Source: Apus apus (lineage: Eukaryota; Chordata; Aves; Apodiformes; Apodidae). Taken from it: a stretch of DNA of 64,000 nt. The notes beneath the pieces are model-generated. The model ran no database searches. It was not told the origin of the DNA and was given only the letters and a program-made list of their open reading frames with translations. The stretch lies in contig NC_067301.1 in assembly GCF_020740795.1 (NCBI RefSeq), forward strand, positions 7,578,501-7,642,500. Reading direction: 5' to 3'. Below are positions 12,501 to 23,429 of the stretch, piece by piece. How positions within the stretch are numbered: the stretch's first letter is position 1; every line of letters starts with the position of its first letter. Made by a program: the position numbers and the translations under genes.

Positions 12501-15500
12501 AGAGTCCAATGGGGGCTACAAGGATGATGAAGGGACTGGAACATCTGTCATACAAGGAAAGGCTGGAGAGCTGGGCAAGGAGGAACCTCTTGAGGTTCAA
12601 CAAGGATGAGTGGAGAGTCCTCCACCTGGGGAGAAAAAACACCATGCACCCATATGGATGAGGGGTTGGCCTGCTAGAAGGCAGCCCCATGGAGAAGGAC
12701 CCTGGGGTCCTGGTGGACAACAAGTTATCCATGGGACAGCACTGGCATGGCCAAGAGAGCCAATAGTATCCTGGGATGCATGAAGAACAGTGTGGCCAGC
12801 AGGTCCAGGGAGCTTCTGCCCCTCTACTCTGCCTACTGAGGTCACATCTGGAGTCTTGTGTCCAGTTCTGGGCTCCCCAGTTCCAGAGGGACAGGGAGAT
12901 GCTGGGGAGAGTCCAATGGAGGCTATGAGGATGATGAAGGGACTGGAACATCTGTCTGATAAAGGCTGAGACCTGGGGCTGTTTAGTCTGGAGAAGACTG
13001 AGAGGGGACTTGATTAATGTCTACAAATATCTGCAGGGTGAGTGTCAAGAATGGGCCAGTCTGTGTTCAGTGGTGCCTGTGACAGGACAAGGGGCAACTG
13101 GACACAAACTGGAACACAGGAAGTTCCACCTCAACAGGAGCAGAAACTTCTTTCCTGTGAGGGTGACAGAGCCCTGGGACAGGCTGCCCAGAGAGGCTGT
13201 GGAGGATCCTTCTCTGGAGACTTTCAAGCCCCATCTGGACGTGTTCCTGTGTGACCTGCCCTGGGTGTTCCTGCTGCAGCAGGTGGGCTGGACTTGATGA
13301 TCTCCAGAGGTCCCTTCCAACCCTGACCATTCTATGATTCTCCCATCCCTGATTCTGGAGCTCACCATGGGCACCACACTCACCTCCGCTGGGACGATGG
13401 ACTCGGACACCAACCGACATCTTGGCCATGTTCTTCAGTGTGGTGCTTTGCTGCAGGGGAGGGAGGTGTTAGCAGACACCCCAGGACAGCTCAAAGAAAG
13501 CCCAGCAAAGCTCCCATAAACAGGTCTTCAAGTCTGGGGAACATGGATGAAGGACTAGGAAACCTGCCCACTGTTGGGGGTGTGGGTTGTCCTCACCCAG
13601 CTGGGCTCAGGAGGTGGTCAGCACCAGCACAGGGGTCAAAGAGTGTCAGAAAACAGGTTCTTTCACTAGAGCTGTGTGTCCCCAGGAAGCCCACCACCAA
13701 CCTTCCTGGTCTCATAGAGGGACAGCCCCAAGGAGATGGTGGAGATGAGGAAGATGCAGGCGGCGTAGTAGTAATAGGCATCACAGACCCACAGGACAAT
13801 GCTGAACACTTGGAAGATGTAGAAGGGATTGAGCACCTGGGAGGGAACAAGGAGAGGGAGCAGGTTTGGGGTGGGAGGGAGACCTTCCTTCAGCCCAACG
13901 TGAGACCTCCAGGCTCCTTCAGGAACACCTGCTTCTGCAGAGGGGAAGCTGGCCCGTCCCTGGGGATGAACAAGCTGACTTCTTATAAACCCACCATCCT
14001 CCCCAGCTTCTCTCCATGGTCAGGACTTCTGAGGAGGCTCAATAACATCTGCAGCCCTCTGGAGATACTCCTGTCTGAGCTATGAGGCAGGACAGGTCCT
14101 CTCCACTCTCACCCAAGCTGACTCTCCTAAAGTCCTCTCCTCCCCACCAGCAAGGAAGAGCCCACAAAGCCCTTGCAGTGAGGGACATGGAGCAGGGGAA
14201 GGATCTGACCTGGGACAACTTGCTCTCCTGAAGCAGGGCCTGTAGATGCTCACCTCCTCCACCAAGAGCCTGGCATAGGACTTGACTGGCACCTCGATGA
14301 GGTTGGGCCCATAGATCTTCCTCCTGCAAAGGGGAGGAGAAAAAAACAAGGGGGAAGCAAATGCACACTGGGCAAAAGCTGCATGTCCAACCCAAGAGGT
14401 CCTCATGCTGCCCAGACCTCCACAGGAACCCAGTTATGTGGAGAAGACAAGCCAGGGCAACCCAGCCTCTGTTTTGAGGTCTGAACAGAAGAAAAACCCC
14501 AAGCTCCAGGATTTGCTGACTCCTGGAAAAGCCTCAACTGCACTTCCCAGGTGCCCCATGAAGCTGGTGGATCCCTACCTGGTGTTGTGGTCTTGCTGGT
14601 CAAGCCCAGCCTGGGAGAGGTGGAGATCTGAGCAGGTCCAACCTTCATCCAACACACTGGCAAACCCGAGAGGAAAGAAAAAGAGAGGAGAAATGGAGTC
14701 AAAACCAGCAGGAGCTTGGCCTGACGGAAGAGACGCCACGTCCAAGTCCTTGGTGACAAGAAAAAAACACCCTTTAGGAAAGGGAGAGCGTCGTGTTCCT
14801 CAGCCAGGGAGCAGGAACAAAAGGGGCAGAACTGGGCAAGTGGCCAAGTGGCACAGCACAGGGAGGACCATCCAGCACGGGGCAGCTGCCAAACCCCTCC
14901 TCCTGGTTTGTTCTGCCCACAGAGACGGGCAACACCAACAACCCGGGGCAGAGGCAGAGCCTGTCCCCGACCCAACGCCCCGGGGATGGTCTCCAAAGGC
15001 TTTGCAGTGAAGCTCCAGTGTGGTGATGGGGCTTCTAGGTGGGTCAGGCCCATTTTTTTGGGGGGCTGATGGGGCCAAGGAGAGCAGGTGGCAGGGATAC
15101 CTGACTCTGCAGAAGGCCTGGCGCCGCTCCAGCCAGACGTAGCGCACGCCCTCGAAGAGGTAATAACGCAGGAGGTTCTTCTGAGCAGAGAGGAAGGGAG
15201 AAGAGAAGGTGTGAGTGGGACACGAGGGCAGCCCATGTCAAGGGGGTGGACTGTTTAGAGTGACAGGAATGGTTCTGGTGGGAAAAGATCTTTGAGATCA
15301 TCTAGTCCAACCATTAACCCAATTCTAGCAAGTCTGGTGCTAACCCATGTCCCTCAGCACCATCTACAGGGCTCTGAAACCCCTCCGGGGATGGGGACTC
15401 CACCCCTGCCCTGGGCAGCCTGGGCCAGGGCCTGACAACCCTTGCCAGGAAGGAATTGTTCCCAAGACCCAACCTCAACCTCCCCTGGCACAACTCGAGG

Positions 15501-18500
15501 CCATTTCCTCTTGTCCCATCCCTTGTTCCTGGGGAGCAGAGCCCGACCCCCCTGGCTCCAACCTCCTCTCAGGCAGCTGCAGAGCCAGCAGGTCTCCCCT
15601 CACCTCCTTGTCTCCAGGCTGGGCACCCCCAGCTCCCTCAGCTGCTCCTGCTCAGACTTGTGCTCCAGCCCCTTCCCCAGCTCCCTTGCCCTTCCCTGGA
15701 CACGCTCCAGCCCCTCCATGTCCTTCTTGTCCTGAGGGGCCCAGACCTGCCCCCAGGATTTGAGGTGTCCCCTCCCCAGTGCCCAGCACAGGGGGATGGT
15801 CCCTGCCCTGCTCCTGCTAGCCACACAAGCTAGGATGGCTGGTGGCCTTCTTGGCCACCTGTGCCCAGGGAAAGGCCATGGAAAAGGTGGCCACTGTTAC
15901 CTCTTCCTTCTCATGGAGCCGGATGGTGTCCCGGCTCTCCTCCTCATCCGCCACACTGATGGCAATGCTGGTCCTCCTGTCCTCCAGCCTGGCCCCTGGG
16001 TGATGCTCCAAGCTGCTTAGGGTGGAAAAACAAGGGTCAGCCCTTGGCCAACCCTTGCCCAGCGGAAGGGGGGACACACCAGCCCAGCTCACCTGCCCTC
16101 ACCCAGTGTCTCTGTGCGCACGTGGGCGGTGAAGCTCTGTCCGAATCGGTCCTGCAAGGCAGGCAGGGCTGGGCAGAGGGCAATGAGGACCCTCCCCCCG
16201 TGTCCACTCCACCCTACTCCTCCAAAACAGGGACAGGGTGGCAGGCAGGGAGTCCCCAGCCACCCATCCCAGGTGATGGTTGGGATGCAGTGACCATGAA
16301 GAGAAACCCAGTGCCAGGCTGGCTGCTCTGGATGGGGAATGAATTAATAACTCAGGATCTTCAGAGAATGGTTTGAGTTGGAAGGGACTTTAAGGATCAT
16401 CTAGTTCCAACCCCCCTGCATGGGCAGGTCATGTAGTAATCATAGTATTATATGAATAAAAATTAATAATATAATAAATAAGAATTATTCCCGGAAGAAT
16501 TTGGCTCTGGGGTAGGGCATTGCTGGATATCAAGGAGATGGCAGGGACAGGAAGGTGACAAGCAGCAAGGAACATGCTCTGGAAAGCTGGAGGCAGATCC
16601 CAATGCCAGGGTCCCCTGGACCCCCCCTGGGGACTCACCCTGATGATGACCCAGTCGGCCTGGCTGAGGGCGCAGGGTTTGCACTTCACCTGCACCTCCA
16701 GGCTTGGCTTCCAGTGGAAGAGGATGAGGAGGAGCCCAGCTGTCAGCACGGAGCACGTGTGGCACAGGGCCACCCGCCAGGGCTTGGTCTGGTAGCCTGT
16801 CACCTCCTGCAAGAAAGGAGGTCACCTTTATGGGGATGCTCATTCCAGAAAATAAACCCAAATTATCATTATCAAGCATCTAGATCCTGCACTGAGAACA
16901 GCCCTAAGTCTCCTGGAGTCACCTCACAGCAGGCAGGTGACAACCAGGTAGCTTTGGGGCTGGAAAACCACTGTCCTGTGGCAGTGTCACAGGGCCAGGG
17001 AGGGGATTGTCCCCTCTGCTCTGCTTTGCTGAGACCCCCCTGCAGGGCTGGGGACAGAGCTGGGGTCCCCAACACCAGAAGGACATGGAGCTGCTGGAGA
17101 GAGTCCAGAGGAGGCCACAGAGATGATCCAAGGGCTGGAGCAGCTCTGCTCTGGAGCCAGGCTGGGAGAGTTGGGGTGTTCAGCCTGGAGAAGAGAAGGC
17201 TCCAGGGAGACCTGAGAGCACCGGGAGCCTGAAGGGGCTCCAGGAAAGCTGGGGAGGGACTTGGGACAAGGGCAGGGAGGGATGGGATGAGGGGGATGGA
17301 TTAAAACTGGAAGAGGGAGATTTAGGTTGGACACAAGGAGGAAATTCTTTGCTGTGAGGGTGGTGAGACCCTGGCCCAGGTTGCCCAGGGAAGCTGTGGC
17401 TGCCCCATCCCTGGCAGTGTTGAAGGGCAGGTTGGATGGGGCTTGGAGCAGCCTGGGCTGGTGGGAGGTGTCCCTGCCCATGGGAGATGATCTTTAAAGT
17501 CCCTCCAACCCAAACCATTCCATGACTCTACAACAATAGGTGGTTCTGGTCCAAACCCTTCCCACCCCACACTCCCCCTGGATCCAAAACCCTAGGACTT
17601 ACCATGTGGGATCTCTCAGGGTCTGGCTGCAACGTCCCGTAGCCCGGCTGCGGGTTCCCCAGCAGCCTGCTGCTGTCTGCAGAGCCAAACCCCCCCCAAA
17701 AACAGGGAAGGGGGAGAAAAACCAAATCAGGGAAGCTAATACCAGAGGGATTTTAGGTGACAGGCTGCCAGCTGCAGCGGTGACATCCCCAGAGCAGTCA
17801 CAGAAGGTGCTGGGGACTCGCTGTCCCCTCTGCCACCCTGGCTGCTGGCAGAGCAGCTCGGTGCCACCTCTGCCATGTGTGGGGGGGGTTTGTGGGCACA
17901 GGGGACCCCAGCCTGGCCCTGTCACCCTCCTGTGGCACGTGAGAGTCACACCACTCTGGCCAAAGAGCCCGGGAAGAGAAGCTGGCACAAGCCCAGGGCC
18001 TTGGTGGCCGGGGGAAGGGAGCAGGGTTGGTGCAGAGCCAGGCCAAGCGCAAGGAGAGCTCCCCAGGGTTCCTTTCAGGCTCCTTTGCTCCTTCGCATTC
18101 CCCCTACAGGGAGGATGTGGCCACAAAATCTGCTTGTTTGGGGTTTTTTTCCCCCAGTTTCAAGCTTCTCCCATTCCTGCCCATCTCCACTACATCCCAA
18201 CACCCCACCTGGGAGACAGGGATCACCAACATCATCCCAAGAGGGATTTCAATCCTCTGTACCATGAATTTCAGGCCACTTTTCCTCCCAGTCCACGCTG
18301 GAGAACATGTCCCAACTCCTGAAGGAGAAGTGGGGAGAGAACACGTGGCACAAAAACCAACCCAGGAGCCACTTCCCACCCTCAGGGTCAGCAAATAATT
18401 TCCTGGCTTGGCCAGGTTCAGGTTTCCAGGAGGACTGAGCACTCTGCTGGAAAAGCCACACCAGATGGATTCCTGCTGCTCCCTGCTCTGACCCCAAAGC

Positions 18501-21500
18501 TTTTCTGTAGATGACAAAAGTAATTAATTAAAACCACCCCCTGGTTTGGGTAATCACCAGGGTTGGGGTCTCCATCTGGCCAAGCAACCCAGTCAGATCC
18601 CAAAACCAGCTGGTGCTGCTCCAAGGAATAAGTTTTGGGTTGGGAAAGAAAAGAGGATGATCCCAAGGGATGGTTTCTGAACATAAAAGTTGTTCCAGGA
18701 GCCAGAAGAGGTGGTTGTGAAGGAGAGACCTGAGAGCCTGCACCAAACCCAGTGGAAAGTGGTGATTCCTGGTTAAAGGAGGCTGATTCCTGGTTAAGGA
18801 GACCAATTCCAGGTTAAAAAGACTGATTCCAGGTTAAAGGAGGCCTATTCCTGGTTAAAGGAAGCTGATTCCAGGCTAAAAGAGGAGAGACCTGGTTAAG
18901 GAGACCAATTCCAGGTTAAAAGACTGATTCCAGGTTAAAAAAGACTGATTCCAGGTTAAAGGAGGCTGATTCCAGATTAAAGGAGATCAATTCCAGGTTA
19001 AAGAAGACCAATTCCAGGTGAAAGGAGGCCTATTCCTGGTTAAAGGAGGCTGACTCCTGGTTAAATTAAGCTGATTCCTGTTTAAAGAAAGCTGATTCCA
19101 GGTTAAAGGAAGCCAAATCTTGGTTAAAGGAGGCTGATTCCTCGTTAAAGGAGGCTGACTCCTGGTTAACGGAGCCCAATTCCAGGTTAAAGGAGGCTGA
19201 TTCCACATTAAAGGAAGCCGACTCTTGGTTAAAGGAGGCCTATTCCTGATTAAAGGAGGCCTATTCCTGATTAAATGAAGCTGATTCCTGGTTAAAGGAG
19301 ACTGATTCCAAGTCAAAGGAGGCCAATTCCTGATGAAAGGAGGCCGATTCCAGGTTAAAGGAAGCTGGTTCCAGGTTAAAGGAGGCCGGGAGGGAAGGTG
19401 AGGAGGAGCTTAGGAAGAGCTGAACAAAGGCCAGGGGGTGCCAGGCACAAAGGCTTTTCCCCAGCTCTCCCTGGGGGATTTGCAGGAAGGGGAAAGACCC
19501 AAAACCACCCAAACCCAACCCAGTTTTGCCCCCTGGAGCCAGGCTGGGAGGCAAGAAGCACAACCCAGCCCTCCACCCAAACTCTGCTGTTCAAAAACAA
19601 ACATCATCACTTTCGTTCCCGCTGCCTCAACCCTTTTCCTATAAACAGCAGGACCTTTAGGAGGAGCTCGGGGGGAACTTGCTCCACCTTGTCTCTGTCC
19701 CCGTGGATTATTTTGCTCACCTCCTGCTCCCATCCTGCTCCCCCCCCCACGTCCCTCCAGCAAGAAGGAGCCCTGGGATTGACTCACCGCTCCGGTTGTG
19801 CAAGCGGAGCCGATCCTGGGTGGGATGGGGTGGGATGGGGTGGGGTGGGATGGGTCTGGCTGTCATCTCCTCCCCAACGGTGGTGGACGTGGCCGGGAAG
19901 CACCCAGCAGAGGGGAGGGAAGGGGAGGGCAGAGAAGGGTGAAGCTGCACGACCAGTTTGATTTGGCCACACCTGCGCCGGCAAACACAGCGGGTTGTTC
20001 CTCCTCCAGCTCCAAAACGTAGGGTTTTTTACCCCTCAGACCACCTGGGGAGTCCTGAGGGGTGGGATTTGCTTCTCTCTTTGCTGCTATAAAATAAAGC
20101 AGCCTAAAAATCACTTGTGTCCTGGGCTGTGTCACCAGCAGCGTGATCAGCCAGGCCAGGCATGGGATTGTCCCCTCTGCTCTGCTGAGACCCCCCTGCA
20201 GGGCTGGGGACAGTTCTGGGGTCCCCAACACCAGAAGGACTTGGAGCTGTTGGAGAGAGTCCAGAGGAGGCCACAGAGATGATGGCAGGGCTGGAGCAGC
20301 TCTGCTCTGGAGCCAGGCTGGGAGAGTTGGGGTGTTCAGGCTGGAGAAGAGAAGGCTCCAGGGAGACCTTAGAGCACCTTCCACTGCCTGAAGGGGCTCC
20401 AGGAAAGCTGGGGAGGGACTTGGGACAAGGGCAGGGAGGGATGGGATGAGGGGAAATGGATTAAAACTGGAAGAGGGAGATTGAGGTTGGACATGAGGAG
20501 GAAATTCTTTGCTGTGAGGGTGGTGAGACCCTGGCCCAGGTTGCCCAGGGAAGCTGTGGCTGCCCCATCCCTGGCAGTGTTGAAGGGCAGGTTGGATGGG
20601 GCTTGGAGCAGCCTGGGCTGGTGGGAGGTGTCCCTGCTCATGCAGGGGGTTAGAACTGGATGATCTTTAAGCCCCTTCCAAACTCAAACCAGTTCAGGAC
20701 GCTGTGATAACACCCAGGAGCAGCTACCAGCTCGAGGAGGGGTGGGTGCTGCACCAGCCCAGCTCACCAAGGGAAGAGGGCCAGGACTCCCCACTGACAC
20801 CAAATCTGTACGGCCAGAACTCTGCCTGGAGCCCCAGCACCATCCATCTTTCACATGTCCCATTCATCAAACCACCACCTCCTATCCATCCATCCATCCA
20901 TCTCCCACCCTCCATCCATCCACACGTGCAGCCTAGAGGTTGCACTCAAGAAGAGTGAGGTCCACTCAGGGAGGTTACTGCTGCAGCCAGCAAACTCTGG
21001 GGGTGCCTGGTTGATGGGATGGGGTTGGCAAGGTCAATTCAGGTCCTTGGAGATGGGGACAGGGAAACTCAGGATGAGACAAAATTAAGGAAGGAGAGAC
21101 AAGGAAAGGAAACCAGTGCCTGGGTCACACAGGGCAAGGATCCACTCCTGAGGATCTTTCAGAGCATCCTTCAGGCTCTCCTCTGGGATGGCAGATGTGC
21201 TGGCTGGCTGAAAGCTCAGACCCAGTGAGGGGTTGGGATAAGATGGAGGTGATTCTCCTGCCTTTTCCACCAAGCCAACATAAACTCCTCTGCCTGAGCC
21301 AATCGGGGAGAAACACGTGGCCCCAAAGACGAAGCAAACGTGTTTTACCAGGTGGTCTGGTCCCACCTGGACCTGGCAGCATCCATGGGGAGCCCAGCTG
21401 GAAAAACACCCCCAGGCTGGAGGAAACAACAGGATGAGACAGGCTGGATACCAGGTGGAAGACAAAGAGATTCAGGCTGTGCTGTTGACAGCAGCCCCGG

Positions 21501-23155
21501 GGGAATCACCCTCATGCATCAAACCCTTGAGACGGGCGAGAAAATCAAGACTTTTATGGGCAGGGTGTCCTCCCAGTAGCCCTGTCCACCTCAGACTGGT
21601 TTTGGTTGGATTTGTAGGGAAGGGTTGGCCGTGGGGAGGAAGGTGGTGTCTCCTTTACCACATGATGATGGCACCAGTGGTGAAACCCTCCCAGCGAGGC
21701 CAGTTTGTCCCCCACCTGGGGCAGGCAGCACCATGACCTCTCCTGCACCCGGGTTTTGCAAGACCTCATCCTATGCCAAAACCACCTGCCAAGCTGGAGA
21801 AGCACCTGGTGGCTTCAGAGAGCATCCTCACTTGGGCAACTGCCAGGTGGGGAGGGGAAAAAAGGTCCTTTAGATCCCCAAACTCCATGTTTTCCCCCAA
21901 ATTTGGGTTAAACAGAGGTCCTACCTCCTTTAGGGAGAGAGGTGCTGTGCTCCTCACAGCCCATTGTCCCTGTTCCTGTGTGTTCAGGCAGGACTGGAGC
22001 ATCTCCTGCTGCTCAAGTCAGCACCAGACCTGGTGCTGAAGGGATGAAGCAGGGAAGGGGAAAAAAGGGAGGAGGTTTCACCCCCCAGTGCTGCTCTGCT
22101 GCTGATCCTGAGCAAAACCCAAGCGCAGGGGCTGCCAGTGGGGCTGGGGACGGCGGTGGCAGGGACCACAGCTGGGTGACCCTCCCTCAGGCACCCAAAA
22201 AACCCTCCAAGGGCCACCACACCGTCATGCTCCTCCTTTTCCTGCCACCAAGCTCTTCTTCCTCTCTCTCACTGCCGTTGAGAAACTCCTCGGTGCCGGT
22301 CAGGGCGAATCCAAAAGGAAACGGGCAAAGGCTGCGGGGGCCGAGCCCCTTCGTGTGCCCGGGCGGGGGGTCCCGGCCCCGGGAGCTGCAGGCGCATCGC
22401 CCCTGGGGGGGGGGCAGGCACCGAGCCCCGGGGGCAGCGGCTCAGCCCGGCCTGCCGCGCAGCACCGGGGGGCAGGGGGCTCGGGGGGGATGTCACCGCC
22501 CACCCCCCCCACCCCAGCGCTGCCGGGGGGGCGGCCCCCGCCCCGCTCCGCCTTGGGCAGAGCAGCAGCCGCAGCAGCGGAGCCCGGCGCGGGGCTCAGC
22601 GCGGGGCAGACCCCGCGGGACGCGCGAAATGCAACGGGGGGGGCATCCCCAGAGGGGGCAACCCCCCCCCAGGGCGAGCACCGGGGGGGACACGGCGGGA
22701 CACACGCGCAGGCGGCTCCCCCCGGGGGACACGCCACGTACAGCGGCGGGGACAGACCCGGTGAGACCCCCGGGGGGGGGGACACGATCGGCGCAAAACC
22801 AAACCAACCCCCACGGCGAGCACGGGGGGGACACACGCAGGATGTACCCCCCCCCCCCCCCCAGGGACACACACACGCCACGTATAACGGCGGGGACAGG
22901 CCCGGCGAGACCCCCGGGGGGGGGGACACACAGGACGAGCCCCACGGGATGGGGCGGGGGGGGCAGCGCCGGCCCCGGGCGCCCGACGGAAAGACCGGGG
23001 GTCCCGCGCAGCCCCAGCGCTGCCGCCCCGCACCCCCCGGGCCCCGCACCCCCCGGGCCCCGCACCCCCCGGGCCCCGCACCCCCCGGGCCCCGCACCCC
23101 CCGGGCCCCGCACCCCCCGGGCCCCGCACCCCCCGGGCCCCGCACCTGAGCTCAT
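3505..23155 (-). CDS. ATP13A2: ATP13A2, lysosomal P5B polyamine-transporting ATPase (29 coding exons, 1171 aa)
   Basis: P5B P-type ATPase of late endosomes and lysosomes. In mammals it exports polyamines to the cytosol, and its loss causes Parkinson-type disease (PARK9). Exons in transcript order: 23146-23155, 17603-17676, 16639-16806, 16093-16151, 15901-16015, 15101-15180, 14579-14656, 14254-14323, 13702-13836, 13384-13450, 12199-12330, 11876-12043, 11249-11359, 11096-11142, 10791-10979, 10511-10717, 10242-10355, 9942-10098, 9501-9621, 9183-9307, 7995-8155, 7018-7095, 6784-6863, 5887-6039, 5667-5763, 4766-4989, 4128-4279, 3876-4048, 3505-3675. They total 3516 nt with consistent phases and AG/GT ends. 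Motifs: TGES 329-332, PPALP 457-461, phosphorylated Asp500 in DKTGTLTE, KGAPE 646-650, TGD 742-744, GDGANDC 856-862, then six C-terminal membrane segments. The start is set by a 10-nt coding exon 1 whose MSSDSS matches human MSADSS. The gene looks intact; introns carry many CR1 copies. Orthology is very sure; single exon edges were read by eye. Confidence 0.96.
4325..4600 (+). mobile_element. CR1 LINE, 5'-truncated, ATP13A2 intron 26
   Basis: Ends with the CR1 3' signature (TTGGACTTGGTGATCTTAAA, then GGTCTTTGCCAACC). It lies antisense to the gene, between exons 27 and 26. Confidence 0.85.
5008..5545 (-). mobile_element. CR1 LINE fragment, ATP13A2 intron 25
   Basis: Begins on the plus strand with the reversed 3' end (TGGTTGGAAAAGACCTTCAA). 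Its body matches the copy at 15255-15795 closely, so both belong to one CR1 subfamily with different truncation points. Confidence 0.85.
6062..6578 (-). mobile_element. CR1 LINE with unusual 5' segment, ATP13A2 intron 23
   Basis: Standard CR1 3' half, but the upstream part from about 6478 to 6578 is not the usual CR1 sequence. It recurs, inverted, in the copy at 8422-8932. Confidence 0.8.
7312..7735 (+). mobile_element. CR1 LINE, ATP13A2 intron 21
   Basis: Starts near GGCTGGAGCAGCTCTGCTCT and ends with AGGTCCCTTCCCACCCAAAC and a GATTCT tail. Confidence 0.85.
8422..8932 (+). mobile_element. CR1 LINE with unusual 5' segment, ATP13A2 intron 20
   Basis: Inverted partner of 6062-6578, including the shared non-standard segment (GTGTAGGTCTATCACAGGTG). 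The pair brackets coding exons 21-23. Confidence 0.8.
11415..11850 (-). mobile_element. CR1 LINE, ATP13A2 intron 12
   Basis: Reversed 3' end at its left edge (GGTTTGGGTTGAAGCGACCT), running to the CCAGAGCAGAGCTGCTCCAG region on the right. It is in the same orientation as the host gene. Confidence 0.85.
12380..13345 (+). mobile_element. Longer CR1 LINE (about 970 bp), ATP13A2 intron 10
   Basis: One of the two longest CR1 pieces in the window. It includes 5' sequence missing from most copies, with an internal partial repeat near 12405-12470 and 12790-12900. It ends in ATGATCTCCAGAGGTCCC and a TTCTATGATTCT tail, just 38 bases before exon 10. Confidence 0.8.
15255..15795 (-). mobile_element. CR1 LINE, ATP13A2 intron 5
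   Basis: Near twin of 5008-5545: both contain the CTCAGGCAGCTGCAGAGCCA block and the GGACACGCTCCAGCCCCTCC block. Confidence 0.85.
16362..16428 (-). mobile_element. Short CR1 3' end, ATP13A2 intron 3
   Basis: Only the last 65 bases or so of a CR1 (GAGTTGGAAGGGACTTTAAG), followed by an AT-rich stretch at 16430-16495. Confidence 0.75.
16990..17530 (+). mobile_element. CR1 LINE, ATP13A2 intron 2
   Basis: Starts at GGGGATTGTCCCCTCTGCTC and ends near CCAACCCAAACCATTCC. The 130 bases just 5' of it (16862-16996) have an inverted copy at 24808-24945. Confidence 0.85.
18773..19390. repeat. 21-bp minisatellite, about 29 copies, ATP13A2 intron 1
   Basis: Tandem units close to GATTCCTGGTTAAAGGAGGCT with scattered changes (AGGTT, AAGCC, GACTC variants). 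The 21-bp period keeps one frame open on the minus strand as a 7-residue repeat, but no family matches and the array lies within intron 1, so it is not taken as coding. Confidence 0.9.
19818..19856. repeat. GGGATGGGGT-type simple repeat
   Basis: About four copies of a 10-bp G-rich unit in ATP13A2 intron 1. Confidence 0.85.
20150..20700 (+). mobile_element. CR1 LINE, ATP13A2 intron 1
   Basis: Starts near GGCATGGGATTGTCCCCTCT, runs through the CCAGGAAAGCTGGGGAGGGA block and ends near CCCTTCCAAACTCAAACCAG. Confidence 0.85.
20880..20930. repeat. (ATCC)n microsatellite
   Basis: Two short ATCC/CCAT tracts split by CTCCCACC, in ATP13A2 intron 1. Confidence 0.85.
22670..22935. repeat. Tandem duplication, unit about 143 bp, in the ATP13A2 CpG island
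   Basis: The block with GCGAGCAC, GCCACGTA, GGCGGGGACAG and GAGACCCCCGGGG occurs at 22670-22796 and again at 22812-22935 with a few differences and a different C run between. Confidence 0.8.
23026..23146. repeat. 16-bp G/C-rich tandem array at the ATP13A2 intron 1 donor
   Basis: About seven to eight near-perfect copies of GCACCCCCCGGGCCCC (plus strand). On the minus strand each unit reads GTGCGGGGCCCGGGGG, and the copy next to exon 1 supplies the intron 1 donor (CAG then GTGCGG). The minus strand is G-run rich and could form G-quadruplexes. Confidence 0.9.
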
Positions 23156-23429
23156 GGCGCGCGCAGCCCGCGCCGGCCCGGGGGCCGCGGCCCCGCCCGC
23201 TGGGGCGGGGCGGAAGGGCCCGCGCGGGGCCCGCCGGGAGCTGGAGTCCTGGGCACCCCCCCCCCCCGGGATCCCCCAACCCCCCGGGGACCCCCCGCTG
23301 TGCGCCCCACGGGGGCGTCCGGGGACCCCTCCTCCTCCCCGGCAAGGGCCATGAAACACCCCCACACACACACACCAAGGGGGCTCTGCAGCCACAAAAG
23401 TGCAGGGTGCTGCCCCCTCCCCCCCCCCC

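Larger units (their letters stand above)
22300..23350. promoter_or_regulatory. ATP13A2: CpG island and promoter/5' region of ATP13A2
   Basis: Very GC- and CpG-rich block over coding exon 1. Upstream of the ATG (plus-strand 23156-23240) lie several GC-box-like motifs (CCCCGCCC, GGGGCGGGGC). No TATA box is obvious, as expected for a housekeeping-type promoter. The transcription start cannot be placed exactly from sequence alone. Confidence 0.75.

Noticed and set aside
18987-19563. Minus-strand frames with a 7-residue repeat (LTRNQPP)
   Set aside because: A by-product of the 21-bp minisatellite inside an intron.
19788-19815. Possible 28-nt minus-strand cassette exon in ATP13A2 intron 1 (CACCCAG before, GTGAGTC after)
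   Set aside because: The acceptor falls in a simple repeat, the length is not a multiple of three, and coding exons 1 and 2 join in phase without it with a perfect family match.
21942-23354. 470-aa plus-strand open frame over the CpG island
   Set aside because: It arises from tandem GC-rich repeats read through in all frames (P/G/R-rich), overlaps the ATP13A2 promoter on the other strand and has no family likeness.
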